The notes beneath the pieces are model-generated. The model made no database searches. It worked only from the letters and a program-made list of their open reading frames with translations, and had not been told where the DNA came from. This document shows positions 54,957 through 64,000 of a stretch of DNA of 64,000 bases, piece by piece; positions within the stretch are counted from its first letter, which is position 1; each line of letters starts with the position of its first letter. The DNA comes from Marivivens donghaensis (GTDB lineage Bacteria > Pseudomonadota > Alphaproteobacteria > Rhodobacterales > Rhodobacteraceae). A program made the position numbers and the translations under genes. The DNA lies in assembly GCF_023541015.1 (NCBI RefSeq), contig NZ_JALNPR010000003.1:186001-250000 (forward strand), in the 5' to 3' direction.

Positions 54957-57900
54957 GTGAACACCACGACGGTGAGCGGCACCTACTACCTCGCCACCAA
55001 CGGATCGGTCTATTTCGTACCGAGCGGGTCATTTCAGTCGGGCGCTTACAATTTCAACGTCGCTTCCCACCCCAATTTCAGCATCATCATGGGCACGACC
55101 AATAGTGATGCGAATATCGTCGGCACTAACAGTTCAGACCTGATCTACGACACGAACACCACCACAGCGACAACGGGCACGGGCAACGACACGATCTACG
55201 CCAACGGCGGCGACGACACAGTTATCGCGAACGACGGCAACGACGTCATCTATGGCGGCACGGGCAATGACTCTATCCAAGCTGGTGCTGGCACGGACAT
55301 CGTTTATGGCGAAGATGGGAATGACACCATCAATGCGGGCACTGGTGCTGATACGGTTTACGGTGGCGCGGGCGCTGACAGCATCCTTGGCGGCGACGGC
55401 AACGACCAAATCTTTGGTGGCACTGGCAACGACAGGATTGATGGCGGCGCGAATGACGACACGATCGAAGGCGGCGTTGGCGATGACTCTATCCTTGGTG
55501 GATTGGGCAACGACACCATCTACGGCGAAGGCGCCAGCGCGACGCTAACATCGAACACAGAGCACCTGAGCTGGACCAACAACGGCGCTTGGGGCAACAA
55601 CACCAACTTGTCTGGCGGCTTCACCCAATCCACTGGGTCGATGAATGTTACGTTCAGCCAAAACAACGATGGCGCGCTTCAGTCGACAACGACCAGCACT
55701 GATGAGGCCATGTATGTCGGCAGCGGCGAACCGTTTGACGGCGTCTCCAGCCTTGAAATCAACGGCAACGGTGGCGCCAACGTCAGCACCAGCACCCTGA
55801 CGTTTAACGCCCAAGCGGGCTCTGGCTACTCTAACGCCGTCGAAAACGTCACCTTCCGCATCAACGACATCGACACCAACGGGTGGCAAGACCGCGTTAT
55901 CCTGCGCGCCTATGACATCAACAATAATCCTGTCACTGTATCCATCACGGCCAGCGGCAACGATACCGTAAGCGGTCAAACCGTCACGGCAAACCCTGTT
56001 GCGGTCAACGAAACCCCTGGCCAAGACCTCGGTTCGATCCTCGTGAATATTGCGGGGCCTGTGTCCCGAATTGAGATCGAATTCGACAACATCGGCACGA
56101 ACGTCTCGAACCGTATCAACGTCACTGACGTTTACTTTGACACCATCCCTGACACGACGGGCGGCAACGACAACATCGACGCGGGCGATGGTAACGACAT
56201 CGTCTACGGCGGCATCGGTGTGGACACCATCGTCGGCGGCGCGGGCAACGACCAAGTTTACGGCGACGAAGGAAACGACTACCTCTACGGTGGTGACGGC
56301 GACGACACCATGTTTGGTGGTGACGGCAACGACACGATTTTCTACGGCGAAGGCGCTGACACCGTTTACGGCGGCGCTGGCGACGACGTTATCGACGATA
56401 TAGGCGGCACGGCTTACCTGACGGGCTCGACCATTTACGGCGGTGACGGCAATGACCTTGCATACGGCTCCGCTGGCGATGACCTCTTGGTCGGCGACGC
56501 GGGCAACGACCTTTTGTATGGCGAAGTTGGGGATGACACGCTGCGCGGTGGTGCGGGCGATGACACCCTCTCGGGCGCGGAAGACCAAGATACGTTCCTA
56601 TTGGACGACAACAACGGTCTGGACGTGATCTACGGTGGCGAAACGGGCACCGATTATGACACCATCGACGCCTCAAACATCGCGACATCTGGCGTTTCCA
56701 TAAACGTAACAGGCTTTGAATCTGGTCAAGTTTCGGCAGGCGCAAGCGGCACCATCGCCAACTTTGTCGAGATCGAGAACTTTGTCCTGACGGGCCAAGA
56801 CGACCAGTTCACCAGCGGCGAAGGTATCCTTTCGGCTGAGACAGTGGATGCAGGCGCGGGCGCGGATAGCATCTCGACTGGCGCGGGCGATGACGTTGTC
56901 TTTGCAGGGACAGGCGCGGATACCGTCGACGGCGGCACAGGCAACGACACCATTCACCTTGGTGCGGACACAGATGCTGACCTCATCATCCTCAATGATG
57001 GCGATGGGAATGACTACGTTTACGATTTCGCGCAGCCGACCCCGAATGGCGATGGCACATTCACAGGCATCGACCAACTCGACGTCAGCGGCCTCACCGA
57101 TGGCCAAGGCAATCCGGTCAACGTTCATGACATCACCGTCACTAACAACGGCGGCTCTGCGCAACTGAACTTCCCTGACGGGACATCGATCACGCTAAAC
57201 GGCGTTGATCCGACCGTCATGACCAATCCGCTCGCACTCGCTGCGATTGGTGTTCCGCTCTCTGACGGCACCATCTCTGGCACCGCGGGCGATGACGCTA
57301 TCGACACGAACTATAGCGGCGACCCCGATGGCGACCGCGTTGACGATGCCGACAACGTTTTGGCTAACAAAGGCGCGAACGACGACATCATCGAAGCTGG
57401 CGCGGGCAATGACTCGATCCTCGCAGGTATCGGCGACGACACCATCTATGGCGAAGCTGGCCTCGACCGGATCGACGCGGGCGCAGGCAATGACGTTATC
57501 TACGGCGGCGATGCAAGCGATACACTGGTTCTGACCGACGGCTTTGGCAACGATACCTTTGACGCTGGCAGCACTGGCGAAACAGGCTATGGCGACGTTG
57601 TGGATGCAACGGCCCTCACGGGCGATGCGACCGTCAACCTATCGACCCCAGAATCTGGCACCCTGACTGACGGCACCAACACCCTATCGTTCACCGAGGT
57701 CGAAGGCCTCTCGCTGGGCCAAGGCGACGACACCGTTATCGGCTCTGCTGGCAACGATCTGTTCTCGACAGGTGCGGGCGCGGATGTGATTGATGCAGGT
57801 GCAGGTGATGACACCTACACTATTGGCCAGCCTGCCTCGACCACACCTGATGCCGAAGTTGACACGGTCATCTTCTCGGATGGCGACGGCAGCGACACGG

Positions 57901-59597
57901 TCTACGGTTTCCAAGGCCCGACCGACAACGGCGACGGCACCTTCTCTGGCAACGACCAGATCGACGTGTCCGACCTGCATGACGCCAATGGCGACCCTGT
58001 CAACATCTGGGACGTCGTTGTCCAAGACAACGGTGGCAGCGCGCAACTGCTGTTCCCGAACGGCGAAACCATCACGCTTTATGGTGTGTCCCCGACCCTC
58101 CTGTCGAACCCGCTCGCACTGGGTGCGATTGGTGTGCCGCTGTCTGACGGCACGGTTTCGGGCACCGCTGGCGATGACATCATTGATACCTCCTACAACG
58201 GCGATCCTGACGGTGATCACGTTGATGCGAATGACAATATCCTGCCGACCTTTTCTGGCGACGGTGACGTTATCGAAGCTGGCACAGGCAACGACACGAT
58301 CTATGCTGGCGCAGGTAACGACCTAGCCTCGGGTGGTGATGGCAATGACACGCTCTATGGCGGCGCTGGCAATGACGCGCTCCGCGGTGAAGCGGGTGAC
58401 GACACCTTCGTCTTTGAAGTTGGCGGCGGCTCTGACTCTGCCGTGGGTGGCGAGACGGGCGAAATCAACGGCGACGTGATCGATGCCTCTAGCCTGACCA
58501 CAGACGCCACCGTTGTCTTTGACGCGGCTGAGAATGGCTCTGTCACCTCTGGCACCGATCAAATCAATTTCTTTGAGATCGAACAGGTTATCACGGGCAG
58601 CGGTAACGACACCGTCACTGGTGCGGCTGGGTCTCAGTCCGTTGATACGGGCGCAGGCGACGACACCATTTCGATGGGTGACGGCGACGATACTGTTGTG
58701 GCTGGCGAAGGTAACCACACCATTATCGGCGGCGCAGGTGCTGACGTTCTATATGGCGGCGCTGGCAACGATACGATCACCTTTGCCGAAGGCGATAACG
58801 TCTTGGGTGGTGACGGGGATGACCTCTTTATCCTCGACGACTACCTCGAAACGGGTAACGGCACGATCACCATCGACGGTGGCATCACGGGCGAAGGCGC
58901 TGGCGACACGCTGCAACTGGGCATGTTGGCCGACCGTTCGACGCTCGTCGCGACCGATGATGGCACGGGCAGCTTCTCTGGCTCGGTCACACTCGATGAC
59001 GGCACGCTGCTGAACTTCACCGATATCGAGAACATCATTTGCTTCACGCCGGGCACGCGCATTGCGACCCCACGTGGTGCTCGTCCGATCGAAACCCTGC
59101 GTCCTGGTGACCTTGTCGTAACCCGCGACCACGGTCTGCAGCCGATCCGCTGGATTCAATCGCGCACGGTTCCTGCAATTGATCGCTTTGCGCCTATTCG
59201 CATTCGCCCGAACGTTCTGACGGGTCTCGAATCCGATCTGCTGGTGTCCCCACAGCACCGCATGCTGTTCCAAGGCTACAGCGCTGAATTGCTCTTTGGC
59301 GAAACCGAGGTTCTCGTATCCGCGCGTCACCTCATCGACAACAAGGCTGTCACCCGCGAAGAAGGTGGCATGGTCACCTACATCCACATGATGTTCGACC
59401 AGCACGAGATCGTCTTTGCCGAAGGTGCCGCGACCGAGAGCTTCCATCCCGGTGATGTTGGTCTATCCGCGATTAAAGACGAAGCCCGCGAAGAGCTCTT
59501 TGCGATTTTCCCTGAACTTCGTGCGATGCCAAACAGCTATGGCAATACGGCCCGCCGCTGCCTGAAAAAGCACGAGGCGCATCTCATCCGTCTGTGA
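54957..59597 (+). CDS. giant RTX-repeat protein with C-terminal Hint domain
   Basis: A 1546-residue frame, Gly/Asp/Asn-rich with many calcium-binding nonapeptide repeats (GGxGxDxhx) at about residues 79-192, 402-548 and between later modules. A beta-rich domain occupies about 195-402. Three homologous modules near DxIDAS begin at about 567, 878 and 1170, and two copies of a 90-residue module with GDGTF and IGVPLSDGT lie at about 673 and 967. The Hint domain starts at Cys1362 (CFTPGTRIATPRGARPIE) and runs to about 1500, with SPQHRM and DQHEIVFAEGAATESFHPG. The protein is probably secreted, though no transporter is nearby. The GTG at 54957 has no ribosome binding site; the real start is probably the ATG at 54813, cut off by an amber codon. 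Confidence 0.85.
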   Translation: MNTTTVSGTYYLATNGSVYFVPSGSFQSGAYNFNVASHPNFSIIMGTTNSDANIVGTNSSDLIYDTNTTTATTGTGNDTIYANGGDDTVIANDGNDVIYGGTGNDSIQAGAGTDIVYGEDGNDTINAGTGADTVYGGAGADSILGGDGNDQIFGGTGNDRIDGGANDDTIEGGVGDDSILGGLGNDTIYGEGASATLTSNTEHLSWTNNGAWGNNTNLSGGFTQSTGSMNVTFSQNNDGALQSTTTSTDEAMYVGSGEPFDGVSSLEINGNGGANVSTSTLTFNAQAGSGYSNAVENVTFRINDIDTNGWQDRVILRAYDINNNPVTVSITASGNDTVSGQTVTANPVAVNETPGQDLGSILVNIAGPVSRIEIEFDNIGTNVSNRINVTDVYFDTIPDTTGGNDNIDAGDGNDIVYGGIGVDTIVGGAGNDQVYGDEGNDYLYGGDGDDTMFGGDGNDTIFYGEGADTVYGGAGDDVIDDIGGTAYLTGSTIYGGDGNDLAYGSAGDDLLVGDAGNDLLYGEVGDDTLRGGAGDDTLSGAEDQDTFLLDDNNGLDVIYGGETGTDYDTIDASNIATSGVSINVTGFESGQVSAGASGTIANFVEIENFVLTGQDDQFTSGEGILSAETVDAGAGADSISTGAGDDVVFAGTGADTVDGGTGNDTIHLGADTDADLIILNDGDGNDYVYDFAQPTPNGDGTFTGIDQLDVSGLTDGQGNPVNVHDITVTNNGGSAQLNFPDGTSITLNGVDPTVMTNPLALAAIGVPLSDGTISGTAGDDAIDTNYSGDPDGDRVDDADNVLANKGANDDIIEAGAGNDSILAGIGDDTIYGEAGLDRIDAGAGNDVIYGGDASDTLVLTDGFGNDTFDAGSTGETGYGDVVDATALTGDATVNLSTPESGTLTDGTNTLSFTEVEGLSLGQGDDTVIGSAGNDLFSTGAGADVIDAGAGDDTYTIGQPASTTPDAEVDTVIFSDGDGSDTVYGFQGPTDNGDGTFSGNDQIDVSDLHDANGDPVNIWDVVVQDNGGSAQLLFPNGETITLYGVSPTLLSNPLALGAIGVPLSDGTVSGTAGDDIIDTSYNGDPDGDHVDANDNILPTFSGDGDVIEAGTGNDTIYAGAGNDLASGGDGNDTLYGGAGNDALRGEAGDDTFVFEVGGGSDSAVGGETGEINGDVIDASSLTTDATVVFDAAENGSVTSGTDQINFFEIEQVITGSGNDTVTGAAGSQSVDTGAGDDTISMGDGDDTVVAGEGNHTIIGGAGADVLYGGAGNDTITFAEGDNVLGGDGDDLFILDDYLETGNGTITIDGGITGEGAGDTLQLGMLADRSTLVATDDGTGSFSGSVTLDDGTLLNFTDIENIICFTPGTRIATPRGARPIETLRPGDLVVTRDHGLQPIRWIQSRTVPAIDRFAPIRIRPNVLTGLESDLLVSPQHRMLFQGYSAELLFGETEVLVSARHLIDNKAVTREEGGMVTYIHMMFDQHEIVFAEGAATESFHPGDVGLSAIKDEAREELFAIFPELRAMPNSYGNTARRCLKKHEAHLIRL

Positions 59598-60374
59598 TTA
59601 AGCGCTAACCCGTAGGGCGGTCTGACCGCCCGCGGCCCACGCCCGCGCGGCATCGCCAAAAGCGGTGAACAAAGGGCGCGATACAGGATCATTCGCGGCA
59701 TTCCATTCGGGGTGCCACTGAACGGATAAGGTAAACCCGGGCGCATCTTTGATATAGATCGCTTCGGGCGTGCCATCGGGCGCGTGACCTTCGATCACAA
59801 CGCGGGCGCCCGCGTCCTTGATCCCCTGCCCGTGCAGCGTGTTCGTCATGACTTCGGTCGTGCCGAAAAGCTGATGGAACACACCGCCCTCTTTGAGCGT
59901 GACCACATGGCGCAGCGCGAATTTCTCTTCGAGCGAGCCGTCAGGTGGCATGCGGTGATTGGTGCGCCCCGGAAGATCACGGATCTCTGGATAGAGCGTG
60001 CCGCCCATCGCGACGTTCACCTCTTGGAACCCGCGACAAATCCCTAGAACAGGTTGCCCCCGTTCCACGCAAGCCCGCACCAGCGGCAAGGTGATCGCAT
60101 CGCGACGGCGGTCGAAATCACCATGGGCTGCGGTTTCCTCTTCACCATATTCGCTAGGGTGCACATTGGGCCGCCCACCCGTGAGCAGGAACCCGTCACA
60201 GACCTCTAAGAGTTCATTCACGGTCACATAGTCAGGATCAGCGGGAATAATGAGGGGGATACAGCCCGCCACATTCGACACCGCACAAGAGTTCATCGTG
60301 CCACCAGCGTGCGTTGGATAGCTGTCGTTCAAAAGTGCGGAGTTGCCAATAATTCCAATGACGGGACGCGTCAT
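59598..60374 (-). CDS. gamma-glutamyl-gamma-aminobutyrate hydrolase family protein
   Basis: A 258-residue class I glutamine amidotransferase-like hydrolase of the PuuD type, which frees GABA or a related amine from a gamma-glutamyl conjugate in polyamine breakdown. The catalytic Cys113 is in LGICRGFQEVN and the His221/Glu223 pair in QWHPEW; LLTGGRPNVHPSEYG is the substrate-binding loop. Its stop stands immediately next to that of the convergent RTX gene. It faces the SRPBCC gene across a region with a 14-bp palindrome. Confidence 0.9.
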   Translation of the reverse strand: MTRPVIGIIGNSALLNDSYPTHAGGTMNSCAVSNVAGCIPLIIPADPDYVTVNELLEVCDGFLLTGGRPNVHPSEYGEEETAAHGDFDRRRDAITLPLVRACVERGQPVLGICRGFQEVNVAMGGTLYPEIRDLPGRTNHRMPPDGSLEEKFALRHVVTLKEGGVFHQLFGTTEVMTNTLHGQGIKDAGARVVIEGHAPDGTPEAIYIKDAPGFTLSVQWHPEWNAANDPVSRPLFTAFGDAARAWAAGGQTALRVSA

Positions 60375-60456
60375 GATTGCCTGCCCTTACTGCGTTGCCC
60401 GCCACGTTAGCCGCTGATGAAAGTCATGAAAAGGCTCAGCGTAGGAGACTGTTGTC

Positions 60457-60470
60457 TGCAAATTTGCAGG
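60457..60470. promoter_or_regulatory. 14-bp palindrome between divergent genes
   Basis: CTGCAAATTTGCAG is a perfect palindrome in the 190-bp gap between the PuuD-like gene and the SRPBCC gene, about 95 bases before the latter. It looks like an operator. Confidence 0.45.
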
Positions 60471-60564
60471 GCTGAAACAACGCGCAGTTTGCTCATTTTA
60501 TAGTTGCTTGGAAATCTCGGTGGGCGGATAGTCGGCGCGACATCTCGCCAAAGGACTTTCTGAC

Positions 60565-61035
60565 ATGACCGACCTCACCGAAACTGATTTGTCCTTTAGC
60601 CGAGTTTTGCCCGCCACGCGATCAGCGGTCTGGGCTTGCTGGACGACGCCGGAACATCTGGTGCATTGGTTCGTGCCCGCGCCCCACCGTGTTGCCAAAT
60701 GCGACATTGATCTACGGGTTGGCGGTCACTGCAATATGACCTTTGATGTCGAAGGCAACATGATGGACAACAACGGGGTCTATCTTGAACTTGTAGAAGG
60801 TGAAAAACTCGTCTTTACAGACACCTACACCGCAGGCTGGAAGCCAAATCCAGAGCCGTTCATGACCGCGATCATCACGTTTGAGGACACAGAGGACGGG
60901 CAGACGCTTTATACCGCGACAGCGCGCCATCGCAGTGTTGAAGCGGCCCAGCAGCACAAAGATATGGGGTTCTTTGATGGCTGGGGCATCGTCGCTGACC
61001 AGCTGGGGGCCTATGCCGCGAAACTAGCTGTTTAA
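60565..61035 (+). CDS. SRPBCC/AHSA1-like domain protein
   Basis: A 156-residue START-like helix-grip protein of the activator of Hsp90 ATPase homologue 1 family in the wide sense. Pattern: [56 protein letters not shown] and [20 protein letters not shown], all typical. Small-molecule binding or hydrolysis is expected, with no known substrate. AAGGA lies nine bases before the ATG. It converges with the DUF2256 gene, overlapping by four bases. Confidence 0.88.
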   Translation: MTDLTETDLSFSRVLPATRSAVWACWTTPEHLVHWFVPAPHRVAKCDIDLRVGGHCNMTFDVEGNMMDNNGVYLELVEGEKLVFTDTYTAGWKPNPEPFMTAIITFEDTEDGQTLYTATARHRSVEAAQQHKDMGFFDGWGIVADQLGAYAAKLAV

Positions 61036-61190
61036 GAGGCCGAGGCCTTGCGCTTGTCCGACCGGCAACGGTCGGAACAATAGCGCACCTCATCCCAAAC
61101 TTTTTCCCATTTTTTCCGCCAGACAAAGGGCCGCCCACATGTGGCGCAAACCTTTGACGGGAAATCAGATTTTTTACGTATTTTTGACAT
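61032..61190 (-). CDS. DUF2256 zinc-binding protein
   Basis: A 52-residue basic protein with two Cys pairs (VCATCGRPF and YCSDRCRSD), a small zinc-ribbon fold that I recognise as DUF2256. The start is the ATG at 61190; the longer frame to 61310 is spurious since that part runs toward the divergent pepN start. It ends in the SRPBCC gene's last four bases. Function unknown. Confidence 0.85.
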   Translation of the reverse strand: MSKIRKKSDFPSKVCATCGRPFVWRKKWEKVWDEVRYCSDRCRSDKRKASAS

Positions 61191-61323
61191 TGTATCGTTT
61201 TGCTCAAGGCCTAATCTGCACCGCGAAAAGCCGACCGTTGAAGCCTCGCGGGTTCCGCAATAGGTAAGTAGAACGTTGCCCGCAAAACGCCAGTGTTTTG
61301 CAGCCCACACGCAGGAGACGCAG

Positions 61324-63876
61324 ATGACGAACGCCGCCCCTCAGACCATTTACCTCAAGGATTACACGCCGTTCGGGTATCTGGTCGACACCGTGCATCT
61401 GACGTTTCGTCTGGCTGATACCGCAACGCGGGTTTTGTCGCGGATCGAATTTTCACCGAACCCTGATAGCCCCAATCGTCGTTTCTTCCTGCATGGCGAG
61501 AACTTGAAATTGATCTCTGCTACCATCGACGGCGCCCCTGTCGTTGTGCGCGATGTTGACGGCGGGATCGAAGTAGACGCGCCTGATGCGGCCTTTGTTT
61601 GGGAAGCTGAGGTTGAGATCAGCCCGATCACCAATACCGCTCTCGAAGGGCTCTATATGTCGAACGGCATGTATTGCACTCAATGCGAGGCCGAAGGGTT
61701 CCGCAAAATCACCTACTACCCCGACCGTCCAGACGTCATGGCCCCGTTCACCGTTCGGATCGAAAGCGATCTGCCCGTGCTGCTGTCGAACGGCAACCCT
61801 ATGGGCGCGGGCGATGGATGGGCGGAATGGTCGGACCCTTGGCCAAAGCCGGCTTACCTCTTTGCCTTGGTCGCGGGCGATTTGTTAAACCACCGCGGGG
61901 ATTTCACCACGAAATCAGGCCGCCATGTCGACCTGAACATCTGGGTGCGCCCCTCTGATATCGGCAAATGCGCCTTTGGCATGGGCGCGCTGCAACGGTC
62001 GATGAAATGGGACGAAGAGGTTTATGGCCGTGAATACGACCTCGACGTGTTCAACATCGTCGCCGTGGATGATTTCAACATGGGCGCGATGGAGAACAAA
62101 GGGTTGAACATCTTCAACTCGTCCTGTGTCCTCGCCTCGCCCGAGACCTCAACCGACGCGAACTTTGAACGGATTGAGGCGATCATCGCCCACGAATATT
62201 TCCACAACTGGACGGGCAACCGTATCACCTGCCGCGATTGGTTCCAGCTCTGCCTCAAGGAAGGACTGACCGTTTTCCGCGACCAGCAGTTCACGGGCGA
62301 TATGCGGTCCCATGCAGTCAAACGGATCGACGATGTGATCACTCTGCGCGCCCGCCAGTTCCGCGAGGACGCAGGTCCCCTCGCCCATCCCGTCCGTCCA
62401 GAGAGCTTTGTTGAGATCAACAACTTCTACACCGTCACCGTCTATGAAAAAGGCGCCGAGGTGATCGGGATGCTGAAACGGTTGGTCGGCGATGCGGCGT
62501 ATAAATCCGCGCTCGACCTCTATTTTGATCGCCACGACGGTCAGGCCGCCACGATTGAGGACTGGATTAAAGTGTTCGAGGACACGACAGGACGCGACCT
62601 GAGCCAGTTCAAACTGTGGTATTCGCAGGCAGGCACACCGCACGTCTATGTCAGCGATGATTTCACCGATGGCACCTATAGCCTTCGCCTTCGCCAAGAT
62701 ATCGCCGCCACCCCAGGCCAGTCGGAAAAACAGCCGATGGTTCTGCCGATCGCTGTGGGTCTCCTGAGCCAAAACGGCGATGAAATCGTCCCGACGACCG
62801 TTCTGGAAATGACCCAAAGCGAACAGGTGTTCACTTTTGAAGGGCTCGCCGCACGGCCTGTTCCGTCGATCCTGCGCGGATTCTCTGCGCCCGTTATTCT
62901 GCATCACAATCAAAGTATTGAGGACCGTCAGTTTCTCCTCACCCACGACACGGACCCGTTCAACAAATGGGAAGCCGCGCGCAGCCTTGCACGGGACCTG
63001 TTGGTCCTGATGGTGATCGAGAATGCTGAGGTAGATGGCGCATTCCTGACCGCGCTGAACGCTGCGATCTCGGATGAGGCGCTGGACCCTGCGTTCCGCG
63101 CCCTCCTCCTCGCACTGCCGAGCGTGGATGACATCGCGCAGGCGCTCTCTGCGGGGGGCTACACGCCTGATCCGTGGGAGATTTACGCCGAACGCGAACG
63201 TTTGAAACGGGCGATTGCGGACCATGCGGGGCCGACCTTGGCGAACCTTTACCTGCTCCATCAGGTCACGGGCGATTTCAGCCCCAAAGCCGAGGATGCG
63301 GGCAAACGTGCGCTCACCAATGCGGCCTTGTCCTACATCACGCTGACAGACGCAGGCGCAACCGCCCAGCGCCAGTTCGCGGCGGCCAACAACATGACCC
63401 AAGAGCTCGCAGCACTTTCGGCACTCGTGTCTATTGGGGTGGGCGACGATGAACTGAACGACTTCCAGCGTCGCTGGCATGGGGATCGTCTGGTCATGGA
63501 CAAATGGTTCAGCCTGCAGGCTGGGCTTGCCGAACCAGAGGACGCCTCCGCGACCGCGAAACGACTGGCGGCACATGATGCGTTTGACTGGCGCAACCCG
63601 AACCGGTTCCGCGCTCTGTTCTCATCGCTCGCAGGGAACACGGCTGGGTTCCATAACCCAGACGGAAGCGCCTATCGTCTGCTCGCGGATTGGCTGATCA
63701 AACTGGACGCGGCGAACCCGCAAACGGCGGCGCGGGTCTCAACGGCGTTCGATACGTGGAAACGTTATGACGAGGACCGTCAGGCCTTGATCCGCGCGGA
63801 ACTAGAACGGATGCTCGCCACGGATGGACTGAGCCGCGATATGACGGAAATGGTCACGCGGATGTTGGGGGCTTAG
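61324..63876 (+). CDS. pepN: aminopeptidase N
   Basis: An 850-residue M1 zinc aminopeptidase, cytosolic. Exopeptidase motif GAMEN (residues 254-258); zinc motif His290-Glu291-x2-His294 with the third ligand Glu313 in LKEGLT; the N-terminal beta domain and the C-terminal helical domain are both complete. I use the ATG at 61324; the frame opens earlier at 61276 but the preceding residues do not fit the family. It finishes peptide breakdown after uptake by a transporter such as the one at 37023-42761. The gene at the window end overlaps its stop. Confidence 0.96.
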   Translation: MTNAAPQTIYLKDYTPFGYLVDTVHLTFRLADTATRVLSRIEFSPNPDSPNRRFFLHGENLKLISATIDGAPVVVRDVDGGIEVDAPDAAFVWEAEVEISPITNTALEGLYMSNGMYCTQCEAEGFRKITYYPDRPDVMAPFTVRIESDLPVLLSNGNPMGAGDGWAEWSDPWPKPAYLFALVAGDLLNHRGDFTTKSGRHVDLNIWVRPSDIGKCAFGMGALQRSMKWDEEVYGREYDLDVFNIVAVDDFNMGAMENKGLNIFNSSCVLASPETSTDANFERIEAIIAHEYFHNWTGNRITCRDWFQLCLKEGLTVFRDQQFTGDMRSHAVKRIDDVITLRARQFREDAGPLAHPVRPESFVEINNFYTVTVYEKGAEVIGMLKRLVGDAAYKSALDLYFDRHDGQAATIEDWIKVFEDTTGRDLSQFKLWYSQAGTPHVYVSDDFTDGTYSLRLRQDIAATPGQSEKQPMVLPIAVGLLSQNGDEIVPTTVLEMTQSEQVFTFEGLAARPVPSILRGFSAPVILHHNQSIEDRQFLLTHDTDPFNKWEAARSLARDLLVLMVIENAEVDGAFLTALNAAISDEALDPAFRALLLALPSVDDIAQALSAGGYTPDPWEIYAERERLKRAIADHAGPTLANLYLLHQVTGDFSPKAEDAGKRALTNAALSYITLTDAGATAQRQFAAANNMTQELAALSALVSIGVGDDELNDFQRRWHGDRLVMDKWFSLQAGLAEPEDASATAKRLAAHDAFDWRNPNRFRALFSSLAGNTAGFHNPDGSAYRLLADWLIKLDAANPQTAARVSTAFDTWKRYDEDRQALIRAELERMLATDGLSRDMTEMVTRMLGA

Positions 63877-64000
63877 CCCTCCATCATTGCGATCCGCGCC
63901 TCTAGGTCAGCGGGTCGCGCCACGGGTCGGTGAGAGCTAAGCGGGACGCAATAGCTCTGCCTGCGGGTCCAAGCCGACATTTCCGCGATTTTCACGGGGT
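63873..64000 (-). CDS. C-terminal end of an unidentified gene (runs off the window)
   Basis: An open frame enters from the right edge on the minus strand and stops with TAA at 63873-63875, overlapping the pepN stop by three bases. The last residues read SAWTRRQSYCVPLSSHRPVA and end [10 protein letters not shown]. No family recognised from about 40 residues. A GTG in frame close to the edge means a short whole gene cannot be excluded, but continuation beyond the window is more likely. Confidence 0.35.
   Translation of the reverse strand, partial: PVKIAEMSAWTRRQSYCVPLSSHRPVARPADLEARIAMMEG

Noticed and set aside
55545-56588. 347-codon open frame opposite the RTX gene
   Set aside because: Its valine- and alanine-rich repeats are the antisense of Asp/Gly-rich RTX repeats.
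55192-58400. Short tandem DNA repeats that could be taken for a CRISPR or satellite array
   Set aside because: The units are nine-codon RTX repeats, imperfect and in frame, with no constant-length spacers.

Overview
The window looks like a chromosomal segment of an alphaproteobacterium of the Rhodobacterales, most likely the Roseobacter group; I cannot name the genus. The reasons are a complex I (nuo) operon interspersed with the small DUF5333 and DUF5337 genes, a NuoE with a long Ala/Lys-rich C-terminal extension, a DUF3422 gene, a fused PntA subunit and a giant RTX protein with a C-terminal Hint domain. Coding density is high, most neighbouring genes share ATGA, GTGA or TGATG overlaps, and I see no rRNA, tRNA, insertion sequence, prophage or CRISPR array.

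Layout. 1-9100 (minus): nuoA-B-C, a sulfotransferase, nuoD, a small secreted protein, nuoE, a membrane protein carrying the same C-terminal module as NuoE, a DUF5337 protein and nuoF. A terminator follows, then a 38-residue lipoprotein, a DUF5333 protein, a zinc-ribbon membrane protein and the start of nuoG. A diguanylate cyclase gene (9299-10012) is divergent from nuoA. 10009-17508 (minus): a leucine/isovalerate (liu) operon, liuA-B-(membrane protein)-D-(GST)-E-C, behind a promoter with a palindromic operator. 17597-20004 (minus): gph-like phosphatase, a DegT-type aminotransferase and an unknown gene. 20122-26198 (plus): glmU-glmS for UDP-GlcNAc synthesis, a PPOX protein, a GNAT, an AlkD-like protein and moaA. 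26195-34123: a surface-glycan region with a phosphatase, neuB, neuC, two WaaA/Kdo-transferase paralogues (plus), and an SDR, a neuA-type CMP-sugar synthase and a Gfo/Idh oxidoreductase (minus).

34181-42761: an M20 amidohydrolase and a DadA-like oxidase, divergent from a five-gene peptide ABC transporter, with a repeated operator-like site between them. 42773-50578: DUF3422, ornithine decarboxylase with a long leader and a strong terminator, rluE, a SoxW-like thioredoxin, pntB-pntA and a methyltransferase. 50695-54637 (plus): kynureninase and an iorA-iorB molybdenum hydroxylase. 54813-59597: the RTX-Hint gene, whose apparent N-terminus is cut by an in-frame amber codon. 59598-64000: a GATase1 hydrolase, an SRPBCC protein, DUF2256, pepN and the end of an unidentified gene.

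Taken together, the window holds respiratory NADH oxidation and NAD(P) balance (nuo, pntAB), uptake and breakdown of peptides and amino acids (ABC transporter, M20, DadA-like, liu, kynU, pepN), and cell-envelope sugar metabolism (glmUS, neuABC-like, WaaA). The most interesting points are the amber codon in the RTX-Hint gene, the sulfotransferase translationally coupled to nuoC and nuoD, the unannotatably short lipoprotein behind an internal nuo terminator, the tandem WaaA paralogues beside nonulosonate genes, and several palindromic sites in divergent promoters.
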